The translations under genes and the position numbers were made by a program. This document shows positions 17,960 to 26,731 of a DNA stretch of 64,000 bases, piece by piece; the first letter of the stretch is position 1; each line of letters opens with the position of its first letter. Source of the DNA: Soonwooa sp032078105 (GTDB taxonomy: Bacteria; Bacteroidota; Bacteroidia; Flavobacteriales; Weeksellaceae); contig JBJZOS010000001.1 of assembly GCA_046269235.1 (NCBI GenBank), positions 1 through 64,000 on the forward strand, given 5' to 3'. Under the pieces are notes generated by a model. The model had not been told where the DNA came from. It did no database searches and saw only the letters and a program-made list of their open reading frames with translations.

Positions 17960-18865
17960 TTATTTTTCAAGTTTTAAAAGAATGGGAAAATGGTCACTAA
18001 AACCACTAAGATATCTGGAGCCAGAATAGGTACGCAACGGATGTTTGGAGTTTTTGACTCTGATTTTTTCGTTTTGAAAAATGGAGGCTTGGCTTTCTGT
18101 AAAGTTTAGTTTTTCAAGTAAGTTTTTTGAGTAAAGAATTTGATCAAACAAAAGTCCTTTACTACCATAAAAAGATGAAAATTGATTATTGTTAAATAAG
18201 TTTTCAAAAGGATTTATAAAAACGCTATTGCCAAAGGTATCGAGCAACAACTCTTTGATTTTTTCACCATTTGGGTTTTCATTAAAGTCGCCCATAATGA
18301 TGATGGATTCTTGCTTTTCAATTATTTTTGAAAGAATGTTTTTAAAAGCTTCTATGATTTTGTTTCGCAGATTTTTCTTTTCATCCTGCAATCGTTGCGA
18401 AGGAAGGTGAAGGATGAAGACGTGAAGATTTTCATTGTTGTATTCGAATTCGGCTTGCAAAATATCCCGAGTATTAGCAAGTAGATTTTCCGAAATACTA
18501 AAACTTAAACTGTAAAAATTTTTAAGTCTTAATTTTTCATCATCATAAAACAAAGCCACGCTCAAACCTCGAGAGTCATTGGATTTTTTGTAAAGAAACT
18601 GATGATTTCGCAAAGGCGAATCGTCTTGTTGTAGATCTTCCAAAACCGAAACATCGCCAATCTCGGCCAGGCCAATTATGGAAGGTATTTGACCAAATTC
18701 CTCAGTAATCCAGCTAAATACATTTTTTATTTTTCGAAGTTTAAGACCATATTTATAATCGTCCCAATTGTAAAGTCCTGAAATTGATTTTTCGTATTTT
18801 ATATTTTCTGCAGGAAAAAAATTTTCAACATTATAAAACATAAATAATTCCGAAAGTGTCGACAT
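17960..18865 (-). CDS. Endonuclease/exonuclease/phosphatase family protein
   Basis: This 301-residue protein has the EEP (DNase I-like) fold. It shows the early FYNVENFF (metal-binding Asn/Glu), IIGLAEIGD, LHVFILHLPSQR, the catalytic IIMGDFNENPNG (about 190) and C-terminal SGFSDHFPILLKL with the SDHxP signature. All catalytic residues are present, so a divalent-metal phosphodiesterase or phosphatase is likely; the substrate (DNA, phosphoinositide-like or other) is not shown. No signal peptide is seen, so it is probably cytoplasmic. A TATCTTTA box lies about 25-35 bases upstream on the minus strand. Confidence 0.88.
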   Translation of the reverse strand: MSTLSELFMFYNVENFFPAENIKYEKSISGLYNWDDYKYGLKLRKIKNVFSWITEEFGQIPSIIGLAEIGDVSVLEDLQQDDSPLRNHQFLYKKSNDSRGLSVALFYDDEKLRLKNFYSLSFSISENLLANTRDILQAEFEYNNENLHVFILHLPSQRLQDEKKNLRNKIIEAFKNILSKIIEKQESIIIMGDFNENPNGEKIKELLLDTFGNSVFINPFENLFNNNQFSSFYGSKGLLFDQILYSKNLLEKLNFTESQASIFQNEKIRVKNSKHPLRTYSGSRYLSGFSDHFPILLKLEK

Positions 18866-18968
18866 ATAAGGCGTTTTGAAAAATTTTGCTGAGGTCTAAA
18901 GATAAGAAAATTTGGTTTCAATTATGCATGTTTGGTTTTTGACGTTTTGATTTAAAACTAATTTCAAC

Positions 18969-18999
18969 AAAAAAGTCCAACGAAAAACATTGGACTTTA
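18969..18999 (-). terminator. Terminator of fabV
   Basis: On the minus strand AAAGTCCAA pairs with TTGGACTTT around a 9-base loop, followed by Ts. It lies 20 bases after the fabV stop. Confidence 0.85.
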
Positions 19000-19018
19000 T
19001 AGCGTTTAGATTTCAAAA

Positions 19019-20221
19019 TTATTCCACAATACTCGGGACTTTCACGTTCTCGTTAGTATCTTTTTCATAATCAATTCCATCGATTTCGAAACCAAAAAGA
19101 TTGAAGAAATCTTTTCTGTAACCTTCGATGTCACTAATGTCAGCAAGATTCTCTGTTGTTACGGCATTCCATTGTTTAGCAACTTCGGCTTGTACATCAT
19201 CAGCCATTTCCCAATCATCAATTCTGATGCGGCCTTTCTCATCCAATGGTACAATGCCGTCATTAGTATAAAGTCTTTCTGAGAATAGTCTTTCCATTTG
19301 CTCAATGGTTCCTTCGTGCGTTCCTTTGGCTTTCATCACTTTGTAAAGTAAAGAAATATACAATGGAACCACAGGGATTGCAGAGCTAGATTGTGTTACT
19401 AAAGCTTTATTAACCGACACGTAAGATGTTCCGTTAAGGTCTTTTAATAAATCATTTAGCACCGGAACAGTCGCTTCCAAATCGTTTTTAGCTTGACCAA
19501 TTGTCCCGTTTCTATAAATCGGAAAAGTCAATTCTGGGCCGATATACGAGTAAGCAACAGTTTTGACACCTTCCGCCAATACACCAGCATTTTTAAGATC
19601 TTCCATCCAGAATTTCCAATCTTCGCCACCCATTACGGCAATTGTATTGTCGATATCTTCATCTTTATCAACTGGCTGAATGCTGATGTCTGATACAGCA
19701 CCTGTGTGGAAATCTACCGTTTTGTTAGTGAAAGGCTCGCCAATTGGCTTAAGAACGGATGCGTACGCAACACCCGTTTTTGGATGCGTTCTTCGTGGAG
19801 ATGCCAAACTATAGACTACCAAATCAACTTGTCCTAAGTCTTTTTTGATTAGTTCTATCGTTTCCTTTTTAATCTCGTCAGAGAAAGCGTCACCGTTGAT
19901 GCTTTTTGCGTAAAGTCCTGCAGCTACTGCTTCTTTTTCGAAAGCGGCAGAATTGTACCAACCTGCTGTTCCCATTTTGCCTTCAGAAGCTGGTTTTTCG
20001 AAGAAAACACCGATTGTTGCTGCGCCAGATCCGAACGCCGCTTCTATTCTAGATGATAATCCGAATCCTGTAGAAGCACCGATTACTAAAACTTTCTTAG
20101 GTCCATTCTTTAGTTCGCCTTTCGATTTTACATATTCAATTTGGTTTTTTACACTTTGTAACGCGCCATCAGGATGTGCCGTTAGACAAATGAAACCTCT
20201 TGTTCTTGGTTGGATAATCAT
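19019..20221 (-). CDS. fabV: Trans-2-enoyl-CoA/ACP reductase FabV (NADH)
   Basis: FabV carries out the last reduction in each fatty-acid elongation cycle and is resistant to triclosan in known members. The 400-residue length fits the family. It begins IIQPRTRGFICLTAHPDGA, has the Rossmann segment KVLVIGASTGFGLSSRIEAAFG, and the active-site Tyr-x8-Lys as Y-RNGTIGQA-K (about residues 235-244). It stands alone with its own promoter region and terminator, divergent from the ATP-cone gene. Whether the cell also has FabI cannot be seen here. Confidence 0.95.
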   Translation of the reverse strand: MIIQPRTRGFICLTAHPDGALQSVKNQIEYVKSKGELKNGPKKVLVIGASTGFGLSSRIEAAFGSGAATIGVFFEKPASEGKMGTAGWYNSAAFEKEAVAAGLYAKSINGDAFSDEIKKETIELIKKDLGQVDLVVYSLASPRRTHPKTGVAYASVLKPIGEPFTNKTVDFHTGAVSDISIQPVDKDEDIDNTIAVMGGEDWKFWMEDLKNAGVLAEGVKTVAYSYIGPELTFPIYRNGTIGQAKNDLEATVPVLNDLLKDLNGTSYVSVNKALVTQSSSAIPVVPLYISLLYKVMKAKGTHEGTIEQMERLFSERLYTNDGIVPLDEKGRIRIDDWEMADDVQAEVAKQWNAVTTENLADISDIEGYRKDFFNLFGFEIDGIDYEKDTNENVKVPSIVE

Positions 20222-20339
20222 TTTTTAATTTTTTTAACTATGCAAATTAAGCATTTTTTTAGATTAATGCATGACATAATGCTTAGACTTTTACTTTAAG
20301 ATTTACAATTATCCTTATCTTTAGGTTTAAATTTTAAAA
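20222..20339. promoter_or_regulatory. Divergent promoter region, fabV (-) and ATP-cone/endonuclease gene (+)
   Basis: On the minus strand TTAATTTGC precedes fabV by about 25 bases (TAATTTG-like -7 box). On the plus strand TATCTTTA lies about 20 bases before the ATG at 20340. A partly symmetric stretch (ATGCATGACATAATGC) sits between them and could be an operator, but this is weak. Confidence 0.45.
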
Positions 20340-21179
20340 ATGAAAATCAAAAATAATTTTGGCGAGCTGGTAGAATTTGATGTTACTAAGCTTGCTTCCT
20401 CTCTCAAAAACTCTGGTGCCTCGGTGGAAGATGTTGATAAAATTGTGACACTTATTACCCCAAAATGTTACGAAGGCATCACGACGAAAGAACTTTACAA
20501 AATGGCTTTCGAAGCTTTGAAGGGGCTTTCGAGATCGGTTGCTGCTCGTTATAGTTTGAAGAAGGCTTTGTCTGAGCTTGGTCCTGCTGGTTTTTATTTT
20601 GAACAATGGATTTCGCGGGTGTTTCAATCTTTAGGTTACCAAACAGAAACGGGACAACACATCAAAGGTCATGCGGTGATGCATGAAGCGGACGTTATCG
20701 CAAAAAAAGACGAGAAAACCTATTGGATGGAATGTAAATTCCGGAATACTGATGATGCTAAAATTTCTGTAACAACGCCCATGTATGTCTTATCGAGAAT
20801 TAAAGATATTTCGGGAATTGATTATAAATTATTCGGGACAACGACACAGTTTACTGATGGTTGGTTGGTGACGAATGCTTACTTCACCAGCGATTCGACG
20901 ACTTTTGGAGAATATTATAATCTAAAAATGTTATCTTGGGATTATCCACAGAATAGAGGATTAAAGAATTTAGTGGATGCTAACGTTTTGTATCCTGTAA
21001 CTTGTTTAACAACGATTAACGAAGTTGAAAAGTCAAAACTGTTGGAAAGTGGGTGCATCTTAGTAAAAGAATTTGTAGAAAATCCAAAATTTTTAAAACT
21101 ATTAAATCTAAACCCCGAAAAAGAACAACAAATGTTGCAAGAAGCTAAAGAGCTGATGAGCATTAAGATTTCTGAGTAA
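20340..21179 (+). CDS. ATP-cone domain fused to an Mrr-like restriction endonuclease domain
   Basis: This 279-residue protein has two parts. Residues of about 1-90 form an ATP-cone, the nucleotide-binding module known from ribonucleotide reductase and NrdR (FDVTKLASSLKNSG, then GITTKELYKMAFE). Residues of about 95-230 look like a PD-(D/E)xK nuclease of the Mrr type. FYFEQWISRVFQSLGY leads into HEADVIAKKDEKTYWMECKF, which supplies the catalytic D and ExK. A helical tail follows. The natural reading is a nuclease gated by ATP/dATP levels. No methyltransferase or other restriction gene is adjacent, so it is probably not a classical restriction system. The target is unknown. Confidence 0.8.
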   Translation: MKIKNNFGELVEFDVTKLASSLKNSGASVEDVDKIVTLITPKCYEGITTKELYKMAFEALKGLSRSVAARYSLKKALSELGPAGFYFEQWISRVFQSLGYQTETGQHIKGHAVMHEADVIAKKDEKTYWMECKFRNTDDAKISVTTPMYVLSRIKDISGIDYKLFGTTTQFTDGWLVTNAYFTSDSTTFGEYYNLKMLSWDYPQNRGLKNLVDANVLYPVTCLTTINEVEKSKLLESGCILVKEFVENPKFLKLLNLNPEKEQQMLQEAKELMSIKISE

Positions 21180-21196
21180 CTCCATATTAAAACAAG

Positions 21197-21223
21197 AAAG
21201 CCTCAAGACATTTTGAGGCTTTT
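21197..21223. terminator. Terminator between the ATP-cone gene and the DUF4136 gene
   Basis: AAAGCCTCAA pairs with TTGAGGCTTT around GACATT. It serves the plus-strand gene, and the A-rich flank lets it serve the convergent minus-strand gene too. Confidence 0.8.
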
Positions 21224-21254
21224 AGGGCTTTATTAAAATTTGATAGCTAAAAGC

Positions 21255-21785
21255 TTATTTTCCTTTTTGAGGAGGATAATTAGCCATAATTTCGGCAACC
21301 ACTTGTGGGATTTGTTTTTGTTTGGATTTTGGAGAATCTACAGAAATGCCGCTTCCGATACCTTGCCAAACCAATTTATTGGTTTTAGCGTCTACCATAT
21401 CAACAACGATAGTTCCGCTGTTGTAGTTGGTGGTCCATGTTCTGTTCATCCCAATACCGAAGCCCCAAGGCCCGCCATAGCCATACATGCCATAAGGCGA
21501 AGATGACTGTACATCTTGTACTTTTTTGTGAGATGCTTTTACATTGATGATAAGGTCTGGCGTTTGCGATGAGGTCAAACCTTTGCTTTGTACTTGTTTT
21601 GCAAGTTCGTTAAGAACACGATCTTGGTCAAGATCGTTTAACTTTAAATCATCCGTGCGGAATAAATACGTTTTATAATCCGTAAAATTTGCCGTTGCAG
21701 AATAATCCGATCTTACTTGGAAAGGGCTACAAGATGTTACCAATCCTGCTACTGCTAAGCCTAGAATAAAAAGATATTTTTTCAT
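21255..21785 (-). CDS. DUF4136 family lipoprotein
   Basis: This 176-residue lipoprotein has lipobox VTSC (Cys19). The mature protein has the DUF4136 pattern: DYSATANFTDYKTYLF, a glycine-rich stretch (YGMYGYGGPWGFGIG), and GTIVVDMVDAKTNKLVWQG followed by a helical end (IPQVVAEIMANYPP). The function of the family is unknown; envelope location is well supported. Its start overlaps the stop of the DUF5522 gene by four bases, so the two are translationally coupled. Confidence 0.85.
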   Translation of the reverse strand: MKKYLFILGLAVAGLVTSCSPFQVRSDYSATANFTDYKTYLFRTDDLKLNDLDQDRVLNELAKQVQSKGLTSSQTPDLIINVKASHKKVQDVQSSSPYGMYGYGGPWGFGIGMNRTWTTNYNSGTIVVDMVDAKTNKLVWQGIGSGISVDSPKSKQKQIPQVVAEIMANYPPQKGK

Positions 21786-21970
21786 TGTGGGTCGCTGTTT
21801 TTTTTTACATTAGAAAATGTGTCCGTTTTTTTATCATAACCATAAGGACAATGTCTACATCCGTTTTTGCAACAATACCCACGTTTTAGATGGAATTTTG
21901 CTGTAAAAACTTTGTAACCTTGCTCGTTATAATAAAAGTCTTCATTTTCTTTGATTTCAATTTTAGGCAT
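21782..21970 (-). CDS. DUF5522 family cysteine-rich mini protein
   Basis: This 62-residue protein has the hallmark RGYCCKNGCRHCPYGYDKK, with four closely spaced cysteines that could bind a metal or iron-sulfur cluster. It fits DUF5522, which is common in Bacteroidota and also appears as part of larger oxidoreductases elsewhere. It lies upstream of and overlaps the DUF4136 lipoprotein gene (ATGA). The start lies close to the divergent 22008 gene. The function is unknown. Confidence 0.85.
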   Translation of the reverse strand: MPKIEIKENEDFYYNEQGYKVFTAKFHLKRGYCCKNGCRHCPYGYDKKTDTFSNVKKNSDPQ

Positions 21971-21995
21971 AGGTTAAATTGTTTTCAAAAAAATA

Positions 21996-22003
21996 TATCT
22001 TTG
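21996..22003 (+). promoter_or_regulatory. Promoter -7 element (TATCTTTG) only 4 bases before the 22008 ATG
   Basis: TATCTTTG matches TAnnTTTG exactly. Only CTTT separates it from the ATG, so the transcript would start at or inside the start codon. A TTG at 21979-21981 is the nearest -33 candidate, with a short 14-base spacer. Confidence 0.55.
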
Positions 22004-22007
22004 CTTT

Positions 22008-22337
22008 ATGATTATCGTGATGAGAAGTTTTCTCAAAAGTATGAAAATTTCGGGGATTACTTTGTTTCCGTTTATTATTCTCCAAAGAAAAGAGGATCGC
22101 AACAATCGTATTTTGATTAATCATGAGCGGATACACATACGACAACAATTGGAGTTGTTGATCTTGCCGTTTTATTTTTTGTATGTTACAGAATACATTT
22201 TACATCTTATTTATTTGAAAAAACCTTATCTTGCTTATCGAGCCATATCTTTTGAGCGAGAAGCTTACGCAAAAGAATTTGATTTTAATTATCTGAAAAA
22301 TAGAAAGTTATGGTCTTTTGTTGATTATTTTAAATAA
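22008..22337 (+). CDS. Small membrane-associated protein with a HERIH (HExxH-like) motif
   Basis: This 109-residue protein occurs widely in Bacteroidota without a characterised function, as far as I recall. Residues of about 14-26 form a short hydrophobic stretch. Then comes RILINHERIHIRQQLELLIL, whose H-E-R-I-H fits the zinc-peptidase HExxH pattern. A hydrophobic helix (PFYFLYVTEYILHLIYL) and FEREAYAKEFDFNYL follow. The second Glu-rich helix could supply a third zinc ligand, as in M48/M56-type minimal domains. ATGs at 22020 and 22041 are alternative starts. Peptidase activity is inference only. Confidence 0.7.
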   Translation: MIIVMRSFLKSMKISGITLFPFIILQRKEDRNNRILINHERIHIRQQLELLILPFYFLYVTEYILHLIYLKKPYLAYRAISFEREAYAKEFDFNYLKNRKLWSFVDYFK

Positions 22338-22422
22338 GGCTTATTTTTATTGCATAAAAACAAAGACGAAAACTATTTTAGTATTCAAAAAAAATTAAAT
22401 TTGCACTTTATTTTTTCAAACT

Positions 22423-24384
22423 ATGTCACAAACATCGGGCGGTCATATAGACATTAAGAAGCTATCGTTTTTAGGCGTTATCGTCTCATTAGGTATTGTC
22501 TTTGGAGACATTGGTACCTCACCATTGTATGTAATGAAAGCCATCATCAATGCTGGGAAATCGGGAGGTTTTATTTCGGAAGAATACATCGAAGGCGCAT
22601 TGTCTTGTATCATTTGGACAATTACTTTGCAGACAACACTTAAGTATGTCATCATTGCACTACGAGCTGATAATAAGGGAGAAGGTGGGATACTTTCTCT
22701 TTATTCTTTAGTGAAAAGAATTCGTAAAAAATGGTTATACATTATTGCAATTATAGGAGCTGCAGCCTTGGTTGCGGATAGTATCATTACGCCTTCGCTT
22801 ACGGTGATGTCAGCTATCGAAGGTCTAGAATTGGTTGTCCATAACCCACCAGTTGTGCCTATTACGTTGGCTATTTTGTTTATCATATTTATTGTGCAAC
22901 AATTTGGGACAAGCTTTATTGGTAAGTTTTTTGGTCCAGTTATGGTGATTTGGTTTTTAACTTTGGGGACTTTAGGCGTTTATCATCTGTTGGATGCGCC
23001 ATATATTTTAAAAGCTTTTAATCCTATTTATGCTATTAAATTAATATACAATTCGCCATCGGCAATTGTTATTTTAGGTGCGGTTTTCCTTTGTACAACG
23101 GGTGCCGAAGCTTTATATTCGGATCTTGGACACTGCGGAAAAAGCAATATCAGAATTTCCTGGATTTTCGTAAAAGCCATGCTTATTCTTAACTATCTAG
23201 GTCAAGGCGCTTGGTTATTGAATAACTATCACGAAGTATTTAATGGTAAAAATCCTTTCTTCGGAATTATGCCAGACTGGTTTATCCTTCCAGGAGTTAT
23301 TATTGCGACAGCAGCCGCTATTATTGCCAGCCAATCTGTTATTACAGGAGCGTTCACAATGTTCTCGGAGGCTATGTCTATCAACTTATGGCCGAATCAA
23401 CAAATCGATTATCCATCAGGTATTAAAGGACAAATGTACATCCCAAGAATTAACTGGGGGATTTTTTTAATGTGTGCAATTATTGTCATATTCTTCAAAG
23501 AATCGGGTAGGATGGAAGCGGCTTATGGACTTTCCATCACGGTAACGATGTTGATGACAACAATTTTGTTAATCTTCTGGTTCTTCAAAACAAGAACACC
23601 AAAAATATGGATAGGTATCTTTGCGGTGGTTTATTTAACCATAGAGTTAGGATTCTTTAGTGCAAATATTATTAAATTCTTCGAAGGTGGTTGGATTTCT
23701 GTCTTGTTAGCTGGCTTTATTGGGATTTGTATGTATGGCTGGTATAACGGTAGAAAAATCAAAACGCAATTTGTAAAGTTTGTGAAGCTTAACAACTACG
23801 TATCAACGATTATGGATATGAAGTTGGACAACACGATTCCCAAATATGCAACCAACTTAGCCTTTTTTAGTCGTGCTCAAAAAGAAGATGAGGTAGAATC
23901 AAAAATTATTTATTCTATTATTAAATCTCAGCCGAAGCGTGCCGATCATTATTTTATCTTGAGTGTTATCAACCAGGAAGAGCCTTATACTTTCAAATAT
24001 CATCTTGAGGAGATTTTGCCAGGCACAATTTACAAAGTGAATTTCTTACTTGGTTTCAAAGTAGATCGAAGAATTAGCGATTATTTTGGACAAGTCTTGG
24101 ACGATATGATGGACGATGGCATAATTCCATCGAAGAGTAGTTATCCGTCATTGCGAACACATAACATTCCGCCAGATCTTAAGTATGTCATTATTGACAA
24201 CATTTATATCAACGATTACTTATTAAATATCCGTGATAAGATGATCATGAATATTTATAATTTTGTGAGAAAAATGGGTAGTACCGACTTCAAAGCCTAT
24301 GGTGTGGCATCGCACAACGTGGTTGTCGAGTCGGCACCATTATTGGAGCAAGGCTATGTACATGACAAAATCAAAAAAGTCTAG
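22423..24384 (+). CDS. kup: KUP/HAK/KT-family potassium uptake protein
   Basis: Kup imports potassium, probably with protons, across the inner membrane. The 653-residue protein begins with a short soluble segment and then FLGVIVSLGIVFGDIGTSPLYVM, the family signature. About twelve hydrophobic helices fill residues 18-450, including VADSIITPSLTVMSAIEGLE and LCTTGAEALYSDLGHCGK. The C-terminal 200 residues are a soluble regulatory tail. A TAAATTTG box at 22396-22403 lies 20 bases before the ATG. It stands alone, 60 bases before the fur-family gene. Confidence 0.94.
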   Translation: MSQTSGGHIDIKKLSFLGVIVSLGIVFGDIGTSPLYVMKAIINAGKSGGFISEEYIEGALSCIIWTITLQTTLKYVIIALRADNKGEGGILSLYSLVKRIRKKWLYIIAIIGAAALVADSIITPSLTVMSAIEGLELVVHNPPVVPITLAILFIIFIVQQFGTSFIGKFFGPVMVIWFLTLGTLGVYHLLDAPYILKAFNPIYAIKLIYNSPSAIVILGAVFLCTTGAEALYSDLGHCGKSNIRISWIFVKAMLILNYLGQGAWLLNNYHEVFNGKNPFFGIMPDWFILPGVIIATAAAIIASQSVITGAFTMFSEAMSINLWPNQQIDYPSGIKGQMYIPRINWGIFLMCAIIVIFFKESGRMEAAYGLSITVTMLMTTILLIFWFFKTRTPKIWIGIFAVVYLTIELGFFSANIIKFFEGGWISVLLAGFIGICMYGWYNGRKIKTQFVKFVKLNNYVSTIMDMKLDNTIPKYATNLAFFSRAQKEDEVESKIIYSIIKSQPKRADHYFILSVINQEEPYTFKYHLEEILPGTIYKVNFLLGFKVDRRISDYFGQVLDDMMDDGIIPSKSSYPSLRTHNIPPDLKYVIIDNIYINDYLLNIRDKMIMNIYNFVRKMGSTDFKAYGVASHNVVVESAPLLEQGYVHDKIKKV

Positions 24385-24420
24385 GCATTAAGCTAAGGCA
24401 GACATTACAAAAATTAATCG

Positions 24421-24428
24421 TAATTTTG
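24421..24428 (+). promoter_or_regulatory. Candidate -7 element (TAATTTTG) of the fur-family/OstA operon
   Basis: TAATTTTG fits TAnnTTTG and lies 16 bases before the ATG at 24445. No TTG is evident at the -33 position. Confidence 0.4.
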
Positions 24429-24444
24429 TCCTATCAAATCGATT

Positions 24445-24918
24445 ATGGATACAACACAGAAAGACCTAAACATTACAACTATTAAGGATGTACTAAGACA
24501 ATATCTACTCGAAAAAGGTTTTAGAAACACGCCAGAACGTTATACTATTTTAGAAGAAATATACAATCTAGATCATCACTTTAATGTTGATGATCTGTAC
24601 CTTATCATGATGCAAAAAAAGTATCATGTTAGTAAAGCAACGATATATAACACCATCGAAATTTTCTTGGATGCTGGACTTATCAGAAAACATCAATTCG
24701 GAGAAAAAACTTTGAGCTCATCATCTTATGAAAAATCATATTTTGACAAGCAGCATGATCATTTGGTGATATATAAAGAAGGTTCTGATAAAGAGATTGA
24801 AGAGATTATCGAGTTTTGCGATCCAAGAATCCAAGGTATTAAAGAATCTATCGAAAAAGCTTTTGGCGTAAAAATAGATACACATTCACTTTATTTTTAT
24901 GGCCAGAAGAAGTCATAA
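24445..24918 (+). CDS. Fur family transcriptional regulator
   Basis: This 157-residue protein has the Fur layout. The N-terminal winged helix runs from about 10-90 (RNTPERYTILEEIYNLDHHFNVDDLY, then KYHVSKATIYNTIEIFLDAGLI). The C-terminal dimer domain has the metal ligands KQHDHLVIYKEG, EFCDPRIQ and a late His (DTHSLYFYG). The structural CxxC zinc pairs of some Fur proteins are absent. It could respond to iron or to peroxide; the sequence alone does not decide. The OstA-like gene starts 3 bases after its stop, so the two are co-transcribed. Confidence 0.9.
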   Translation: MDTTQKDLNITTIKDVLRQYLLEKGFRNTPERYTILEEIYNLDHHFNVDDLYLIMMQKKYHVSKATIYNTIEIFLDAGLIRKHQFGEKTLSSSSYEKSYFDKQHDHLVIYKEGSDKEIEEIIEFCDPRIQGIKESIEKAFGVKIDTHSLYFYGQKKS

Positions 24919-24921
24919 GGA

Positions 24922-26655
24922 ATGAACAGAACTTTTGTTTTAACTTTTATAGTTGTCCTTTTGGGATTTATTCGGATCGATGCGCAGACCCCTGACAATA
25001 GCAATCCGAAAGACCCTTTTTTTGCACCAAAATCACAGCAAGAACAAGCTTCAAAAGTGCAACACATCCACTCCGACGAGTCGGGTGTAAAGCCAGATCA
25101 ATATGAAGGTAACTTGGTGTTTTCAGGAAATGTTAAGTTTAAACATCAAGGCTCTGTGCTTACGGCGGATAAAGTGGTTTTGTATCAAAAGGAAAATTTC
25201 TTAAAAGCCATTGGTAATGTAGTGTTATTAAATGCCGACGGTACCAAAATCACGGCAGAAGAGATGCAGTATGACGGGAATACACAACGTGGTATCGCTC
25301 GCAAAAACGTCGTGCTTAGCGACCCAAAGCAAACCATCAAGACCGAAACTTTGTATTACGATCGTGTCCCAAATACAGCATATTTTAATACTGGCGGAAC
25401 CATCTCAGATGGGCAAAATATCATGTACACTAAGTCAGCGACCTATTATGTTAGTACCAAGGATATTGATTTTATCGGACATTCGACGATTGATTCTAAA
25501 GATTACACCATCGAAAGTGATAACATTAAAACCAATCAGACAACTCAGATTTCTCAATTTTTGGCGGCCACAACCATCCGTAGTAAAGAAAATCCGCGCA
25601 ATTATATCTATACCGAATTAGGAGATCATAATGCAAAAACGGGTATTTCGCGTCTTAAGAAAAATTCTAGAATTCATTACAACGACAAGATACTTACAGG
25701 AGATTTTTTAGAATATAATCGTAACACAGGTTTCGGAAAAGGGACGGGCAACGTCACACTTAACGACCCAAAAGAAAATCGTTACATCAAAGGTGGTTAT
25801 GGCGAAATCTACGAGAAAAAAGACTCTGCGATGATCACGGATAAAGCATACGCCGTTAAGATTTTCGAAAAAGATTCTTTATACATCGCGGCTGACAAGT
25901 TTTTGAGTTTTCAAAAACCCGATTCTACCAAACAAAAGAAAAGCTATTTGCGTGCTTACCGCAAAGTCCGAATATTTAAAACCAATATGCAAGCCCGCGC
26001 CGACTCTTTGTCCTACAACGAGACCGATGGCATTTTGCACCTTATGAAGAAGCCAATTCTTTGGTCGGGTACCAAGCAAATTACGGGCGATGAGGTGATG
26101 GTTTATATGAATACCACGACGCAGGACATCGACTCTGTCAAAGTTATTGGCAATGCCTTTGCCATTAGCAAGGCAGATTCGCTTAATATGAAAGACGAGT
26201 TCAACCAAATCAAAAGCAAATGGATGGCCATCTATTTTGAGAAAGGACAAATCAAAAAAGCTGTCGCTGTTGAGAATGCACAATCCATCGCTTATGCCGA
26301 CGATCAAGACGAAAAAACAAAAGAAGTCAACCGCATTGGAGTTGCTGTTTCGGTATGTGGCGAGATTATCGCTGACTTTATCGAGAAGCGTGTGGAGACC
26401 GTAACTTGCCGTGTTGGTGCGCAGTCCGACATCTATCCGATGAGTTTTATGTCCAAAGAAAAACGTTTTTTCCCAGACTTTAATTGGAATACAAAAGATC
26501 GACCTCAAAAATGGAAGGACATTTTTGAAGATACACCCAATTATCCCGAAACGATCTATGAATCCGATAACAGCTTGTACGAAAAAGCCGAAGCCGAACG
26601 CCTCAAGCTAGAAGAAAAAAACAAACCCAAAACGCCAGTTCGCCAAAAGCGATAA
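24922..26655 (+). CDS. OstA-like (LptA/LptD N-terminal type) LPS-transport protein
   Basis: This 577-residue exported protein has a signal peptide (cut near IDAQ, residue 22). The region 40-330 is an OstA/LptA-like beta-jellyroll built of repeated strand units (YEGNLVFSGNVKFKHQGSVL, ADKVVLYQKENFLKAIGNV, ITAEEMQYDGNTQRGIARK). Such domains form the periplasmic bridge that carries lipopolysaccharide to the outer membrane. The C-terminal half contains further related strands and ends in a charged Lys/Pro tail. It is larger than proteobacterial LptA, as is normal in Bacteroidota. It follows the fur-family gene by 3 bases and is closed by a terminator. Confidence 0.85.
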   Translation: MNRTFVLTFIVVLLGFIRIDAQTPDNSNPKDPFFAPKSQQEQASKVQHIHSDESGVKPDQYEGNLVFSGNVKFKHQGSVLTADKVVLYQKENFLKAIGNVVLLNADGTKITAEEMQYDGNTQRGIARKNVVLSDPKQTIKTETLYYDRVPNTAYFNTGGTISDGQNIMYTKSATYYVSTKDIDFIGHSTIDSKDYTIESDNIKTNQTTQISQFLAATTIRSKENPRNYIYTELGDHNAKTGISRLKKNSRIHYNDKILTGDFLEYNRNTGFGKGTGNVTLNDPKENRYIKGGYGEIYEKKDSAMITDKAYAVKIFEKDSLYIAADKFLSFQKPDSTKQKKSYLRAYRKVRIFKTNMQARADSLSYNETDGILHLMKKPILWSGTKQITGDEVMVYMNTTTQDIDSVKVIGNAFAISKADSLNMKDEFNQIKSKWMAIYFEKGQIKKAVAVENAQSIAYADDQDEKTKEVNRIGVAVSVCGEIIADFIEKRVETVTCRVGAQSDIYPMSFMSKEKRFFPDFNWNTKDRPQKWKDIFEDTPNYPETIYESDNSLYEKAEAERLKLEEKNKPKTPVRQKR

Positions 26656-26677
26656 GTTTTCGGGAAATATAAAATCC

Positions 26678-26714
26678 AAGCCTGTAAGTCTTAATAAGCT
26701 TTCAGGCTTTTTAC
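26678..26714 (+). terminator. Terminator after the OstA-like gene
   Basis: AAGCCTG pairs with CAGGCTT across an 18-base loop that can fold further, followed by TTTT. Confidence 0.75.
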
Positions 26715-26731
26715 ATTAACTCAATTTTTAT

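Noticed and set aside
25879..26508. 209-codon open frame antisense to the OstA-like gene
   Set aside because: Shadow of a supported gene with no independent start or motif.
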